Shown: positions 1-9,802, numbered from the stretch's first letter. The stretch is 64,000 bases of DNA from Adiantum capillus-veneris (GCA_014529385.2 CM043953.1:84526342-84590341), one strand, 5' to 3'. A program made the numbers and translations. Notes: generated by a model not told the origin, from the sequence alone.

Positions 1-332
1 ACCCTTGAGAGAAGATGGGTAAGATAAGTGCCCATAAATTATTTATTTACAAATTATGGGATGTAGATAGTTATTTAAATTAGTAAAGGTAATTAGTTAA
101 AATAATATGCAGTAAAAAACTAGGAGAGTAGAATTAAGTTTACTATTTACATTTAGCATGAAGAAAGAAATATGATGTAAATGCATAAAGATCTAAGAAG
201 GGTAAGGTGTTTGTATGGAAAAAAGCTATTACGGAAAGAGAGAATGAACATTAGGTTAAAACTTTGATAAAAAATATGTACATTTGAGTAGAAATGTAGT
301 TCAAATGCAAGGTTACCATTTAACGCTACTCA
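1..332 (-). repeat. 3' LTR of element 1, truncated by window edge
   Basis: Direct repeat of 7852-8183. Its outer end reads CTACTCA on the plus strand, that is TGAGTAG on the coding strand, giving the usual LTR start TG. The rest of this LTR lies outside the window. Confidence 0.92.
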
Positions 333-338
333 TATTAG

Positions 339-350
339 CCCTCCCCCTTC
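339..350 (-). promoter_or_regulatory. Polypurine tract of element 1
   Basis: On the minus strand this reads GAAGGGGGAGGG and lies six bases upstream of the 3' LTR start (TG at 332-331). This is the expected place and composition for the plus-strand primer of reverse transcription. Confidence 0.8.
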
Positions 351-376
351 ATCTAGGATCATTTATGATCCTAGAT
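351..376. repeat. Perfect 12-bp-arm palindrome beside the polypurine tract
   Basis: Arms ATCTAGGATCAT and ATGATCCTAGAT are exact reverse complements around a 2-base centre. They directly abut the polypurine tract. A T-rich tract (391-450) follows and then about 60 bases with no feature before the integrase end. Confidence 0.8.
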
Positions 377-508
377 GAAACAAAAGAGTTTTTTCCTTTT
401 CCTTTTTTTCTTTTTTTTTCTTCTTTTTTTTCTTTTTTTTCTTATTTTTCTAAAAAAAGGAGGAGCGATATACACTCTTTTACTCCATTAGACCTGCTTT
501 TCATTACC

Positions 509-1000
509 TCAATCCCATAAATCGGAGATGGGAGGGTTGCCTTGGGTATGTTGAGATTCCAAGGCTGGTTCTTCTTTGCACATCAAAGATTTAAAAATAG
601 GTGGAGCATTTGCCAAGCCGAAGGGAGCCATGCCAATTTGGAGCTTAGACGATGTAGGTAGATGACTTCCTATCAACGGATTGATACGTTGAAAGTAGGG
701 CTTTAATCTCCATCCATTGACTCTGGTCTTGTGGAGTTTTCCTGATAAATCTGCTAATCTATAACTACCATTCCCAAACTTTGTTTTTATCATGAAAGGT
801 CCCTCCCATCTTTGCAAAAACTTTTTGTCAAGTCGAGTATCAAGTCGGTTATCATAGCGAAGAACCAACATACCTTCCTTCAATCCTTTCCCCTTGAGCT
901 TCTTGTTGATTTTGTCCCTTTGGCTTGTGGCTTGGGTAGTGTAATAGTCGATGGACTCTTCTCTATCAAGCTCAAGTCGTTGAAGATCTAAAATTCTTTC
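509..1000 (-). pseudogene. Integrase C-terminal part of element 1 (GPY/F-like domain)
   Basis: Continues the integrase frame after an in-frame TAG near 1001. It carries a basic linker and then the region RYDNRLDTRLDKKFLQRWEG followed by GPF and SYRL, which fits the GPY/F module at the C-terminus of Ty3/gypsy integrases. After VNGWRLKPYF the frame runs on with an unusual tail containing PFGLANAPPIFKSLM, which looks like the RT motif PFGLxNAPxxFxxLM. The frame ends in a stop at 509-511. No chromodomain is seen. Confidence 0.78.
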
Positions 1001-1855
1001 CTACAAAGCTTCTTTTGGCCTCTTTTCTGCCCATGAGAGAATGCATAGGCTTGCAATCTCCACCTCAATAGGAAGGAGTGCCTCCTGTCCATATACCAAA
1101 TGAAAAGGAGTGAATTGAGTGGATACCTTGAAAGATGTTCTGTATGCCCATAGAGCTGCGGTCAAATGGGGATCCCAGTCGTTTGGTCGATCTGCAACCT
1201 GCTTAGAAATGATTTTACATATCATTCCATTCACCTTTTCAACCAACCCATTGCACTGAGGGTAGTAAGGTGTAGAATGCAAATGTTTGACTTTTAACTT
1301 TGTCAAAAGATTATCTAGGAGCTCTGCTCTAAACCCTGGACCACGATCTGACAAAATCTCTAATGGTGTGCCGAATCTACTGCATATGTGATCAAAGATA
1401 AATTTTGATACCTCCTCGGCTGTAATTCGTGTTGTACTTGCTACCTCCGCCCATCGTGTCATGTAATCTACTCCCACAATGATGAAGACCTTCCTGGTAG
1501 ATGTGCGAGGTAAGGAGCCTATTGCATCCACACCCCACTTCTCAAAAGGACCATACGAAATTATTGGAACTCGAGGCTCATAAGTGAGTCGTCGATCTCC
1601 AGCAATCTGACAACCTTTGCATGACTTACACCAATGCTGGACATCACGATGTAGACTTGGCCAAACAAACCCAGTTTGAAGGAAAAATATGATGTCCTTC
1701 AATTCCTCTTGGCCTTGGTACTTTGGTTCGTAGAGCTTCACACCTCCCACCATGATCTGAAGTTTCTCATTGGCGAGATAATGTGCTTCCTTGTTGAGGG
1801 TTCTCACAACATGCTGTACCTGTGTAGCTTCAAAGTTCTTTATCAAAGACTTCAC
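1001..1855 (-). pseudogene. Integrase core of element 1
   Basis: About 284 codons open between an upstream TAG and a downstream TAG. The N-terminal residues VVRTLNKEAHYLAN are the end of the second RNase H domain. The CKSCKGCQ half of the integrase zinc finger is present, but the preceding two-histidine part is missing and the spacing is short, suggesting an in-frame deletion of roughly 80-100 residues. The catalytic core shows WGVDAIG (first Asp), SDRGPGF (second Asp) and NGLVEKVNG (Glu). It would insert cDNA into the host genome if complete; here it is interrupted on both sides by nonsense codons. Confidence 0.88.
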
Positions 1856-1860
1856 CTATC

Positions 1861-2150
1861 TAAGCCACTCCACTAGAGTAGGGTTCTTGCACTTCCATAT
1901 CCCTTGGATTTGCCTAATAACTAGTAAGGAATCACCTCTTATTATAAGTCTTTCGATGCCAAGTTTTCTGCATTCTTCAAGCCCCAACTTTAAGGTGACA
2001 TACTCAGCCTCATTATTAGAATGAACATTTTCCAAGGTGATACCTTTCTTAACAAGAACTTCCCTTTGTGGACTTAGAATAAGAACCCCCCCTGCTGCCT
2101 GATCGTGTTGTCGTCGGTAAGCTCCATCAAAGCAAAAAATGTGTCATTGT
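1861..2150 (-). pseudogene. Second (archaeal-type) RNase H domain of element 1
   Basis: Reading the minus strand gives FDGAYRR, AAGGVLILSP, NNEAEYVTLKLGLEECRKLG, IIRGDSLLVI and IQGIWKCKNPTLVEWLR in one frame, ending at a TAG just before the integrase frame. This is the extra RNase H found before integrase in Tat-type Ty3/gypsy elements (FDGA, NNEAEY, GDS, QIxGxW). It is out of frame with the preceding RNase H; the shift falls near the T6 run at about 2138-2143 (coding strand). No start codon of its own is needed, since it is a polyprotein segment. Confidence 0.85.
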
Positions 2151-2403
2151 CCATCTCCTCCTCATTATTTTGTGGTGTAGCTTTGTCTCCTGCCTTTGGT
2201 GACTCTTTCCTTTCTCTCACTTTGTATGTGAGAATGTCTGCAAGACCTGCCCTTGTGCTATCTTCCACAAGAAAAGTGTATTCTAACTCTTGAAGTTCTA
2301 GAACCCATTTGGCTATCCTAGATGAGAGGCTCATGTGTTGCGCAACATATGGTAAATTGTTTTCCATGGTGAGAATGAAAAATGGTGCAGGTAAGAGATA
2401 TGA
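2074..2403 (-). pseudogene. End of first RNase H and connection segment, element 1
   Basis: Directly continues the RT-RNase H frame after an in-frame TGA at 2406-2404. The segment shows the expected RNase H end (RIAKWVLELQELEYTF, then ADILTYKV) followed by an acidic linker. It runs out of frame into the second RNase H. The stop codon sits in the sequence AVRKF-stop, where family members have an arginine, so a CGA to TGA change is likely. Confidence 0.82.
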
Positions 2404-5400
2404 TCAGAACTTTCTTACCGCAAACATAATTGTGAATACCACCTTCTCCATATCGGTGTAGTCCTTCTCTGCAGTGGTCATGACTTTGCTTGCAAAGTAT
2501 ACTGGCCTCATGTAGCATGTTTTTGGGTCTTTTTGCATGAGAACTACACCAATGGCCTCCATTCCTACACTTGGCGTGATGTAATATGTATCCTTTGGAT
2601 TTGGTGGCATTATTGTTGGAAGAGAGTTGAGAATACCCTTTACTTCAGTAAAGCATAATTCGTGTTCCTCTTTCCATTCAAATGTGGGTTTGTTTGCTAG
2701 CTTGTGCAAAGGTGCAATAGCTTCCGCTAGAAGGTGAATGAAACGAGACATGTACCTTACTTTGTGGTTGAAAGTCATGAGCTCCTTGGTTGTCGTTGGT
2801 GGTTGTAGTGACAAGAGAGCATTTACTTTTGATGGATCATCTTGAATTCCTTGCAAAGAAACCACATGACCTAGCAATACCACTTGTGACTTTGCAATGT
2901 GACACTTCTCAGGATTAAGCTGTCCCCCAAATTGATGAAGCCTCCTAAGCCCCTCCTCAACTTTTTGGCAATGAAGTCTTTGGCTACTATAGATACAGAA
3001 GTCATCCATAAAAACCCTAATTGACTTTCCAAAGAAGGGCTGAAAGACAAGATTTGTAAACCTTATAAAGATACTAGGAGCATTTGTGAGCCCAAATGGC
3101 ATCACTCTATAGGCAAAGCAACCCCAAGGTGTGATGAAAGTGGTTTTTAACTGATCTTCTTCTGCTATTCTGATTTGAAAATACCCTGAATACCCATCAC
3201 ACACTGTGTAACATTCATAGCCGGCTACTTCATTTAAGATTTCATCTTGGAAAGGAAGAGGAAAATGATCCCTCTTTGTTGCAGCATTGAGCGGTTTGTA
3301 GTCAACACAGACCCTCCATTTTCCGTTCTTTTTAGGGGTTACTACAATTGGGGACACCCACTCAGAGTTAGACACAGGGTAAATGAAACCAGCTTTGAGG
3401 AGTCGGTTAACCTCTGTCAAAAGTGCCTCTTGTTGTATTTTTCCTAGGCGCCTTAGCTTTTGAGCTACAAGTTTAGTACCTGGTTTTAATTCTATGCCAT
3501 GCTCTATAACATCCACACCTCTAATTTGTGAGTAATCAGTGATAAACAAATTGGGATACCTCTTGAGCATATCGATGTAGGACCGCTTCTCCTCAGGGGT
3601 AAGATCGTTTGCAAGCATCCTCTCAAAGTCTTCAAAGTGCTTGTGGTCACCTTTGTCATCCTTTGTTTGCTCCTTTGTTGGGTCAACCTCTATTGATGGA
3701 GTTTTTGATGTGTTGAAGATGATTCCCATTACCTCCAAAGATGATTCTTCTTCGCTATTGGATGTAGTGGTTGAACTTTCCTCGTCGCATGAGCCAAAAC
3801 TCTCTTCACTTTCTTCATCAGCTGTGGTCTCATAGTTGATGTCGAGTTGCTTTCCTTCATGCCAATCGTATACTACATGTTGTCCCTTTTTGAGAATCAA
3901 TTTTCCTCGTCCCCATTTTTGATCTGCATTCACAGCAATGAGCCAAGGCCTCCCTAGGATGATGGGATAGCCCTCCCCCTTGGCTGGCATAACATACATG
4001 TCCACACGTGCATCTATATTACATACAGAAACTTTTACATTCTCGATGATCCCTAGGCACTTCACACTTGCATTGTTGGCCAGCCTAGCTTGACAATTAG
4101 AGGATTTAGTGATTTCAAGCCCTAGTCTATTCATGGCTCTTTCCGTGATCACACACATTTGTGCTCCACCATCAACATACACATTGGATACCTTCCTACC
4201 CCTTACATAAGCATCTACAATAGGTTCCACATCTTGTTGTGGCTTTGAAGTCAATGCCTTTACTGTCACCTTTTCTTTCTTTCTTGGGAGTCTTGTGCTT
4301 ACAAGTTTGGACCAGTGCTTTCTCACCTTGGGTGATAGATGTAGGAGTTGAGGCCAAGAAATATTGGGCTTTTGAGTTTGCAAATCTTCTAAGATGTTGT
4401 AGGGTTCCATATTCTTTCCTAATGGAAAATTGTTGATGCCGATCTCCCTTCGCCTTGACCTCTGCTTCTTGCCTCCTTCCTCCTTCTTTGACTTTTTCTT
4501 CCTCTCCTTCCTTGCAGGTTCTGACTCTTCATTCCTTGTGTCTTCATACTTGTTGTGTGCTCTTGTGCGCTGTTCTGCTGGCATAACATCAAAATGTATA
4601 GGGCTCACCTCTATCTCCTCTTCCAGCTTTATGACATTTACTCCCCTCTCTTCCTCCACTGGTGGGACAGGAGGGATGTTTGCCACTGGAAGTGGTGGTG
4701 GTCGACGAAGAATTTGCGGGGCTTGAGCATGCTCTTGCTGCACCATGAGCGGAGGGGGTCTAAGAGGGTATATGTCCCCTGGAAGCCTTCGAGGGTAATG
4801 GCAATTATACATGCCATGACCAACTTCGTTGCAATTGCAGCATCTCAACTCTTGTGCTTGACGTCGTTGATTGCGATTCCCTTCTCTTGGTTGTCGTTGT
4901 TCGGGTAGGCCCTGCACTAGATTCAAGGTGAGACTCTCTAGTTGTTGAGTTAATCTTTGCAAGATCTCTTGTTGTGATCCTTCCCCTATTTGTGAAGTTT
5001 GGGCAAGAGAGCCCCTAACTTGTGCTCCCATGCTTGGTGAAGAATCCCTCTCAATGACTTCATTTAGGTCCCTTGTTCTATGTGCTTGAAAATTTAACTT
5101 CTTGAATTTGACCATGGCCACCTCACGTGCTTCCTCAAATGTTGATGGGAATTTTAACTCTACCTTGGTCTTCAAAATTGGATACAAGCCAGACATGAAC
5201 CTATCTTTCTTTAGAAATTTTGGTGCACCACCTTGGTTTTGTAAGGTAGCCTCCCATCTATCCCATAGGTTAAGGAAAACGGCCTCATAAGATGGGTAGT
5301 CTTCAAGGAATACCTGTTTATGTTGAAGTAGACAATTCCAAAGACCCTCTAGAGTATCTCCTTGCCCAAATTTGGCAAGAAAAATTGCACGTATCCTCTC

Positions 5401-5595
5401 CCAATTGGTTTTGTTTTGAGGTTGCAAGGCCTCGTACCATGCCTTAGCCTCCCCTTTGAGAACGAGTGGAAAAGCACGCAGCTTTACCTCTTCTTGATCT
5501 CTCCCAGAGATGAGGTGTGCCATCTCCAAATTATCCAAAAATTCTTGTGCATCCTCACCATTTTTAAAATGAAAGGTAGGAAAAGTGCTTGACAT
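2404..5595 (-). CDS. Gag-protease-RT-RNase H polyprotein of element 1
   Basis: Single open frame of about 1063 codons from the ATG at 5595 (MSSTFPTFHF). The frame is open upstream to 5652 only from a GTG, so the ATG is preferred. Order: capsid-like Gag (GEAKAWYEAL, PSTFEEAREVA), one CCHC zinc knuckle (CCNCNEVGHGMYNC, around 4805-4845), a basic stretch, a retropepsin with VDGGAQMCVI (DGG in place of the usual DSG/DTG) and IILGRPWL, then RT with WRVCVDYKPLN, MPFGLTNAPS and FMDDFCIYS as catalytic motif, and an RNase H start. It makes the virus-like particle and copies the RNA. The downstream pol is broken, so this copy is at most partly functional. The small ORF upstream ends at 5649, 53 bases away and in another frame. 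Confidence 0.92.
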   Translation of the reverse strand: MSSTFPTFHFKNGEDAQEFLDNLEMAHLISGRDQEEVKLRAFPLVLKGEAKAWYEALQPQNKTNWERIRAIFLAKFGQGDTLEGLWNCLLQHKQVFLEDYPSYEAVFLNLWDRWEATLQNQGGAPKFLKKDRFMSGLYPILKTKVELKFPSTFEEAREVAMVKFKKLNFQAHRTRDLNEVIERDSSPSMGAQVRGSLAQTSQIGEGSQQEILQRLTQQLESLTLNLVQGLPEQRQPREGNRNQRRQAQELRCCNCNEVGHGMYNCHYPRRLPGDIYPLRPPPLMVQQEHAQAPQILRRPPPLPVANIPPVPPVEEERGVNVIKLEEEIEVSPIHFDVMPAEQRTRAHNKYEDTRNEESEPARKERKKKSKKEEGGKKQRSRRREIGINNFPLGKNMEPYNILEDLQTQKPNISWPQLLHLSPKVRKHWSKLVSTRLPRKKEKVTVKALTSKPQQDVEPIVDAYVRGRKVSNVYVDGGAQMCVITERAMNRLGLEITKSSNCQARLANNASVKCLGIIENVKVSVCNIDARVDMYVMPAKGEGYPIILGRPWLIAVNADQKWGRGKLILKKGQHVVYDWHEGKQLDINYETTADEESEESFGSCDEESSTTTSNSEEESSLEVMGIIFNTSKTPSIEVDPTKEQTKDDKGDHKHFEDFERMLANDLTPEEKRSYIDMLKRYPNLFITDYSQIRGVDVIEHGIELKPGTKLVAQKLRRLGKIQQEALLTEVNRLLKAGFIYPVSNSEWVSPIVVTPKKNGKWRVCVDYKPLNAATKRDHFPLPFQDEILNEVAGYECYTVCDGYSGYFQIRIAEEDQLKTTFITPWGCFAYRVMPFGLTNAPSIFIRFTNLVFQPFFGKSIRVFMDDFCIYSSQRLHCQKVEEGLRRLHQFGGQLNPEKCHIAKSQVVLLGHVVSLQGIQDDPSKVNALLSLQPPTTTKELMTFNHKVRYMSRFIHLLAEAIAPLHKLANKPTFEWKEEHELCFTEVKGILNSLPTIMPPNPKDTYYITPSVGMEAIGVVLMQKDPKTCYMRPVYFASKVMTTAEKDYTDMEKVVFTIMFAVRKF

Positions 5596-5648
5596 TTTTA
5601 CAATACAAGGAGGCTTGTGTACCACAAAGTTTTGACTACGATGAGTGA

Positions 5649-5861
5649 TCACATCAAAATGAAAATATATACATCAAGTGTTAGTTCATAATTTATCATA
5701 GGCAAAATAAAAGGGTTGATTGAGGTATTAATTTCATTAAGGCGAGTGGGTCCAAAAATTCTCCTAATGGTTGCTTGAAATCTAAATTTTGTAGCAATTA
5801 TGATGTGCACAGATTGACGAGCTATGGGTGTAAAAGGAGAAGCAGCTCCAGGTTGGTTCAT
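5649..5861 (-). CDS. Small conserved ORF A (70 aa), second of a pair upstream of gag
   Basis: ATG at 5861, 70 codons, TGA at 5651-5649. I do not recognise the family. It aligns without gaps over all 70 residues to the small ORFs at 34960-35172 and 42676-42888 of an unrelated element. Shared features include the MNQ start, IARQ, TK.xFQ.TIR, FG, NPFI.P.I.Y and a hydrophobic IFxL end. It is also a more distant relative of its neighbour at 5945-6157. No signal peptide or clear membrane helix stands out. Conserved length, order and end in two elements argue for a translated product. A leader-encoded regulatory peptide or accessory protein are both possible; the function is unknown. Confidence 0.72.
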   Translation of the reverse strand: MNQPGAASPFTPIARQSVHIIIATKFRFQATIRRIFGPTRLNEINTSINPFILPMINYELTLDVYIFILM

Positions 5862-5944
5862 GTGACAATGTGTTCTCCTTTTTCTTTCTCTTGACGAAAG
5901 TTTCCTTTGAGTGGATCGCTATCTAAGCGCCTCTTGTCCCTGCC

Positions 5945-6157
5945 TCAAAACAAAATAAAAACATGGACATCAAATGAATCATCATAATTAATGAATGGAA
6001 GAATGATGGGATTTGGAGATGCCAAGATTTCACCAAGTCTTTCTGCTCCAAACATAAAAACAATGCGTTGTTGGTAAAAAAATTTGCGATCTACACAAAT
6101 GTTAATTCTCATGCGTTGTGAAAAATGAAAAGCATACGGTGCAACTCTATTGTTCAT
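5945..6157 (-). CDS. Small conserved ORF B (70 aa), first of a pair upstream of gag
   Basis: ATG at 6157 (MNNRVAPYAFHF), 70 codons, ending FILF-stop at 5945. The closest relative in the window is the 72-codon ORF at 42428-42646: both start MNN and share FHF, RIN.C, QQRIV, FG.ERL.EIL.SP and VH.FIL. It lies 83 bases upstream of ORF A on the same strand, between the element's promoter and gag. No known domain is recognised. The pairwise match of first-with-first and second-with-second ORF between two element types suggests an inherited or exchanged two-gene cassette. Confidence 0.72.
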   Translation of the reverse strand: MNNRVAPYAFHFSQRMRINICVDRKFFYQQRIVFMFGAERLGEILASPNPIILPFINYDDSFDVHVFILF

Positions 6158-6829
6158 GAGGAGAATAGAAGGCAATTAGGAAAGTTCCTTAGTGGGGGCA
6201 CCACTTTTATGAGAGCGGATTTTTTGAGATGGGGCTCAACTCAAGGCTCCCACCAGACAACCACTGCGTGAGACCCTACACACGCATATTTCTTAGTGGC
6301 ACCACCCTCTTTTATGGAGAAATAAGCCATATACAACACACACACACACACACACACCTTCCTTATGTGCTTCAACACAAAATGCCCTTCAACCATTCAA
6401 CACACACTCCTTAAGCAATCCCTTTGAACACTGCACAAACTCACATGCAAAGATTGACCTTCACCATATTAGTGCTCATATACTTCTAAGAAAAGCAAGC
6501 ACAAAACCTCAAAACTCAAAACACCATAATGCACAAATACTTGACAACTCCTTTCCTTTCCCAAAAGAAGAGACTACTTACACACATAAGGCGGCATGCA
6601 TAGAGAGCTCTTCTCCATCTATGCAGCCCCAAGACTTACTTACACACAACATAAGGAGAGAAGCCAAGCAAATAGACACCATGGCGCACGAAAAACTTTC
6701 TCAACAAACAAGCAACCCAATGAGCACAAAATATGAGAAGCTGCCAAGATAGGCTTACCAATTTTACATGCGTTTAGAGCAAAAGTGTGACGACGACACC
6801 CCAATTGCAACAATTTGTTGATCAAACCA
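6158..6829 (-). other. 5' leader of element 1, candidate primer-binding site at its start
   Basis: Non-coding in appearance. Immediately downstream (coding sense) of the proposed LTR end the strand reads TGGTTTGATCAACAAATTG. TGG is required to pair with a tRNA CCA end, but the following bases do not match a tRNA I know, so the primer assignment is weak. A short (CA)n run lies at 6338-6356. No convincing gene is seen apart from the small ORFs further downstream. Confidence 0.4.
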
Positions 6830-8183
6830 TGATATAGATCATTGAACTTGATATCCTTGCTCTCATATAGAATCTACAATCCTTATTTTAGGGATGAGTA
6901 TGATAAGAGAAATGTTTGCAAGAGAATGGTAGCAATAGCATATTGATGCTCTCTCTATGGTGCCGTTTATGATAGCGAGCTTAGGAAATGGATAGGGAGA
7001 CAAGAGGAGAGAGAGATTAGGGCTTCCCTAACCTTAGAGGAGCTTATTTGCAGCAATGGAGTAGGTGTGTGTATTTTTGTGCTTGCCAAAGGGCCTTTTT
7101 ATAGCTGTACAAGACCTTGGGTTAGGTTAAGCTTGACTAGGGTAGGTAATTAACCATAGTTAGGTTCCCTTTTGACCATTCCTTCAATTATTCAAATAAG
7201 GGACTTATTTGTTCATTAAAAATAGCCTTTTAAGTCGTGGAGGCTCCATAAGGGTTGATAATGTATGTGGGTCCCACCATGATGTCCCTCCAGTGGCTCC
7301 TGCAGAGTGTCCCCATCCTGTTTGTTGTGTCTCTGGAAGCATCTTGAGCCGACCCCTCCACATGCAAGTGGTTTTTAACTCCCCATTGGTATTTTAGAAT
7401 TTTAGAGAATTCAAGAAAAAATTTCACCTTTGTGGTTTACCTGATTGTAACTTTGACCTGCAGTAACAGTGTCCGCAGCACCTTGTTTTCACCATAACTT
7501 TCAGCCTGTAACTCAGAATTGGGTGTTGTAAAAGGAAAATTTGACCTTCTCAAAGTGTTTAATATGATTTTGGAGTGTTCCTCAAGTATACCCACGAGCT
7601 AAGGCGTTCAAGATGCATCCAAAACACCTTTTGAACCAAGTCTCCTTGTAGGGGGCCCTTTAGCATGCATCCAAGGTGTAGCATGCTTTTTTCAAAAGAG
7701 AATCCACCTTAAACAAATGAGGTAGGCTCCAATAAAGTTTGATTTATTGGGGATATATATTATATTTAAGATTTGTTGACCAACACAAGTAAATGATCCA
7801 AGAGTTGGGTCACATAGTGGTGGGGAAGGGAAGGCCTACAAGGTTAACCCTACCCTTGAGAGAAGATGGGTAAGATAAGTGCCCATAAATTATTTATTTA
7901 CAAATTATGGGATGTAGATAGTTATTTAAATTAGTAAAGGTAATTAGTTAAAATAATATGCAGTAAAAAACTAGGAGAGTAGAATTAAGTTTACTATTTA
8001 CATTTAGCATGAAGAGAGAAATATGATGTAAATGCATAAAGATCTAAGAAGGGTAAGGTGTTTGTATGGAAAAAGGCTATTACAGAAAGAGAGAATGAAC
8101 ACTAGGTTAAAACTTTGATAAAAAATATGTACATTTGAGTAGAAATGTAGTTCAAATGCAAGGTTACCATTTAACGCTACTCA
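6830..8183 (-). repeat. 5' LTR of element 1
   Basis: Starts TGAGTAG on the coding strand at 8183. The proposed inner end is at 6830, giving a 1354-bp LTR with TG...CA ends. Only 7852-8183 can be verified against the other LTR because the left copy leaves the window. The inner boundary is inferred from the TG/CA ends, the position of the TATA box and the TGG that follows. Confidence 0.65.
7096..7103 (-). promoter_or_regulatory. TATA box in 5' LTR of element 1
   Basis: The coding strand reads TATAAAAA, followed by GGCCC. This would place transcription start at about 7065-7072, upstream of both small ORFs and gag. Confidence 0.55.
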
Positions 8184-8200
8184 CGCGCCTTTAGTACAAA

Positions 8201-8201
<1 letters not shown>

Positions 8202-8275
<74 letters not shown>

Positions 8276-8308
8276 AGAGAGAGTCTATGTGTGTTTTTTA
8301 ATGTTCTT

Positions 8309-8350
<42 letters not shown>
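8202..8350. repeat. (AC)n and (GA)n microsatellites
   Basis: About 70 bases of AC repeat (8202-8272), a short (GA) run and a spacer, then (GA)n at about 8312-8350. They begin directly next to the outer end of element 1. Confidence 0.95.
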
Positions 8351-8353
<3 letters not shown>

Positions 8354-8396
8354 GTTATGTTTCTTGATGAATAGGATTAAGGTCCAGTAGGCAGAA

Positions 8397-9673
8397 GAGG
8401 CTGAAACCAGACCCAGAGCTTGTGCCAGGATTTCAGCCTTTGCAGGCTCAGTTCCTTAATGTTTTTTCCAAAAGAACTGTTGACTTTTTGTAGGACATAT
8501 CTGAAGAAGAGTCAATTGGTGAAGATCAATGAGAGAGGTCACCAGGCCAAGAGGATCCCTCACCCTACAAGGGTCCCTCACCCTCTAGAGTACTTGTCAA
8601 GAAAAATACAAGAAAGAGGAATATAGACTTCTCAGATGATGCAGATGTGCCAGAAAGCAGTCCCTGTGAAACTAAAGGTAAAGCCAAAGAGGATGTGTCT
8701 TCTCTGGAAGACCCAGCAGAGGCTGTTCGATTTTGCAGCATCTTGTGGTGCTGGGAACAAATTTGATCTAGTTCATTCTATGTTTAATCCAAAGTTTGAC
8801 ATTGAAGACCTGTTAGCTCAACACAATGAATTCTTGCAGTCCTACAGAGATAAATTTGAAGTGATGGTGCAGGTAGGGAGGGTTGTTCTGCCCACTATGA
8901 CTGTTGTGCATTTAAATGACTGTGGTGGAAAGGGACAGGGACTGAAGAAGTATAGGGAATTACCACCTGCTTGTCGACATTCAGCCTGCCCTTTGCACCA
9001 AAAAGAGTGCAAACTTATTCAGGAATCCTTTGGCTTTATGATTTACATGAACAGCCTGTTTGGATTCCTCATGCAGAATCCTGATGAGGTGTTAGAGGAG
9101 CAGTATGCAGCACCAGATGAAGAATGCGAGGAGACAACACATATACAAGAAGTCGAGGAGGTTGAAGATACAGTCGACCTTGAGGTTGAGGCAATTGAAG
9201 TACAAAGAAGTAAGATGCTCTCTGTGAAAACCACAGAAATCAAACTACCTTTGGATGTCAGTAACTTCACTGAGAAGCATGCTCAGATGATGTTGCCTGC
9301 TGTGTCTGACTTCAGGATTGGAGACAGGACCTATATCTTTTTACATGATGTGCAAAGAATCTTTTATTTAAGGGAGGACTTCTCCCTGGCTATCATTTCC
9401 AAAGTCCAAGAGGAGAGGAGTGGATTTGTTTCAGAGGATAGTAGTGATGATGAGGCAATGGAAACATCCAGCAATCCAATGGAATGCCTCCGAAGATGCT
9501 TTGAGAAAGCTGAAAAATACAAGGAGACACTACCTGATGAAGCCACCTTCCAAGCAATAAGACAAAGCCTAAGACCATCAACAAGTAACAAAGAAGTGAA
9601 GGATTGGTTTAACCATTCAGGTCAGGGGTCAACTACATCTGTAGACCTGTGGCAGGAAAACCTCTTTCTGTAG
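8397..9673 (+). pseudogene. Unidentified gene, 5' part (345-codon open frame)
   Basis: Main open frame 8636-9673; natural-looking protein starts near 8727 (FDFAASCGAGNKFDLVHSMF). Upstream, coding-like pieces in other frames (LKPDPELVPGFQPLQAQF near 8400, DVPESSPCETK near 8645) point to lost exons or frameshifts. The protein has a cysteine cluster (CRHSACPLHQKEC), the phrase FGFLMQNPDEVLEE, a long acidic stretch and no domain I recognise. The TAG at 9671-9673 is probably a nonsense mutation: the same frame continues, and reads on after a GT...AG intron at about 9689-9825 that holds the (CT)n(GT)n repeat. It could be part of a transposon or a host gene. Confidence 0.5.
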
Positions 9674-9690
9674 GATGAGAGCTTCATGGT

Positions 9691-9802
<112 letters not shown>

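Larger units (their letters stand above)
1..8183 (-). mobile_element. Ty3/gypsy LTR retrotransposon, Tat-like (element 1)
   Basis: Nearly full-length element read right to left. The first 332 bases recur at 7852-8183 with about four mismatches by eye and no indels, so these are the LTRs; the left one is cut by the window edge. In coding order the element holds LTR, two small ORFs, gag-protease-RT-RNase H, a second RNase H, integrase, polypurine tract and LTR. The second RNase H upstream of integrase is the hallmark of the Tat branch of Ty3/gypsy. The pol region has several in-frame stops, a frameshift and an apparent deletion in the integrase zinc finger, so this copy cannot make a full polyprotein. 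Confidence 0.92.

Noticed and set aside
5649-5652. Stop/start overlap coupling small ORF A directly to gag
   Set aside because: The gag frame reaches 5652 only with a GTG codon; the first ATG in that frame is at 5595, so a 4-base overlap is not supported.
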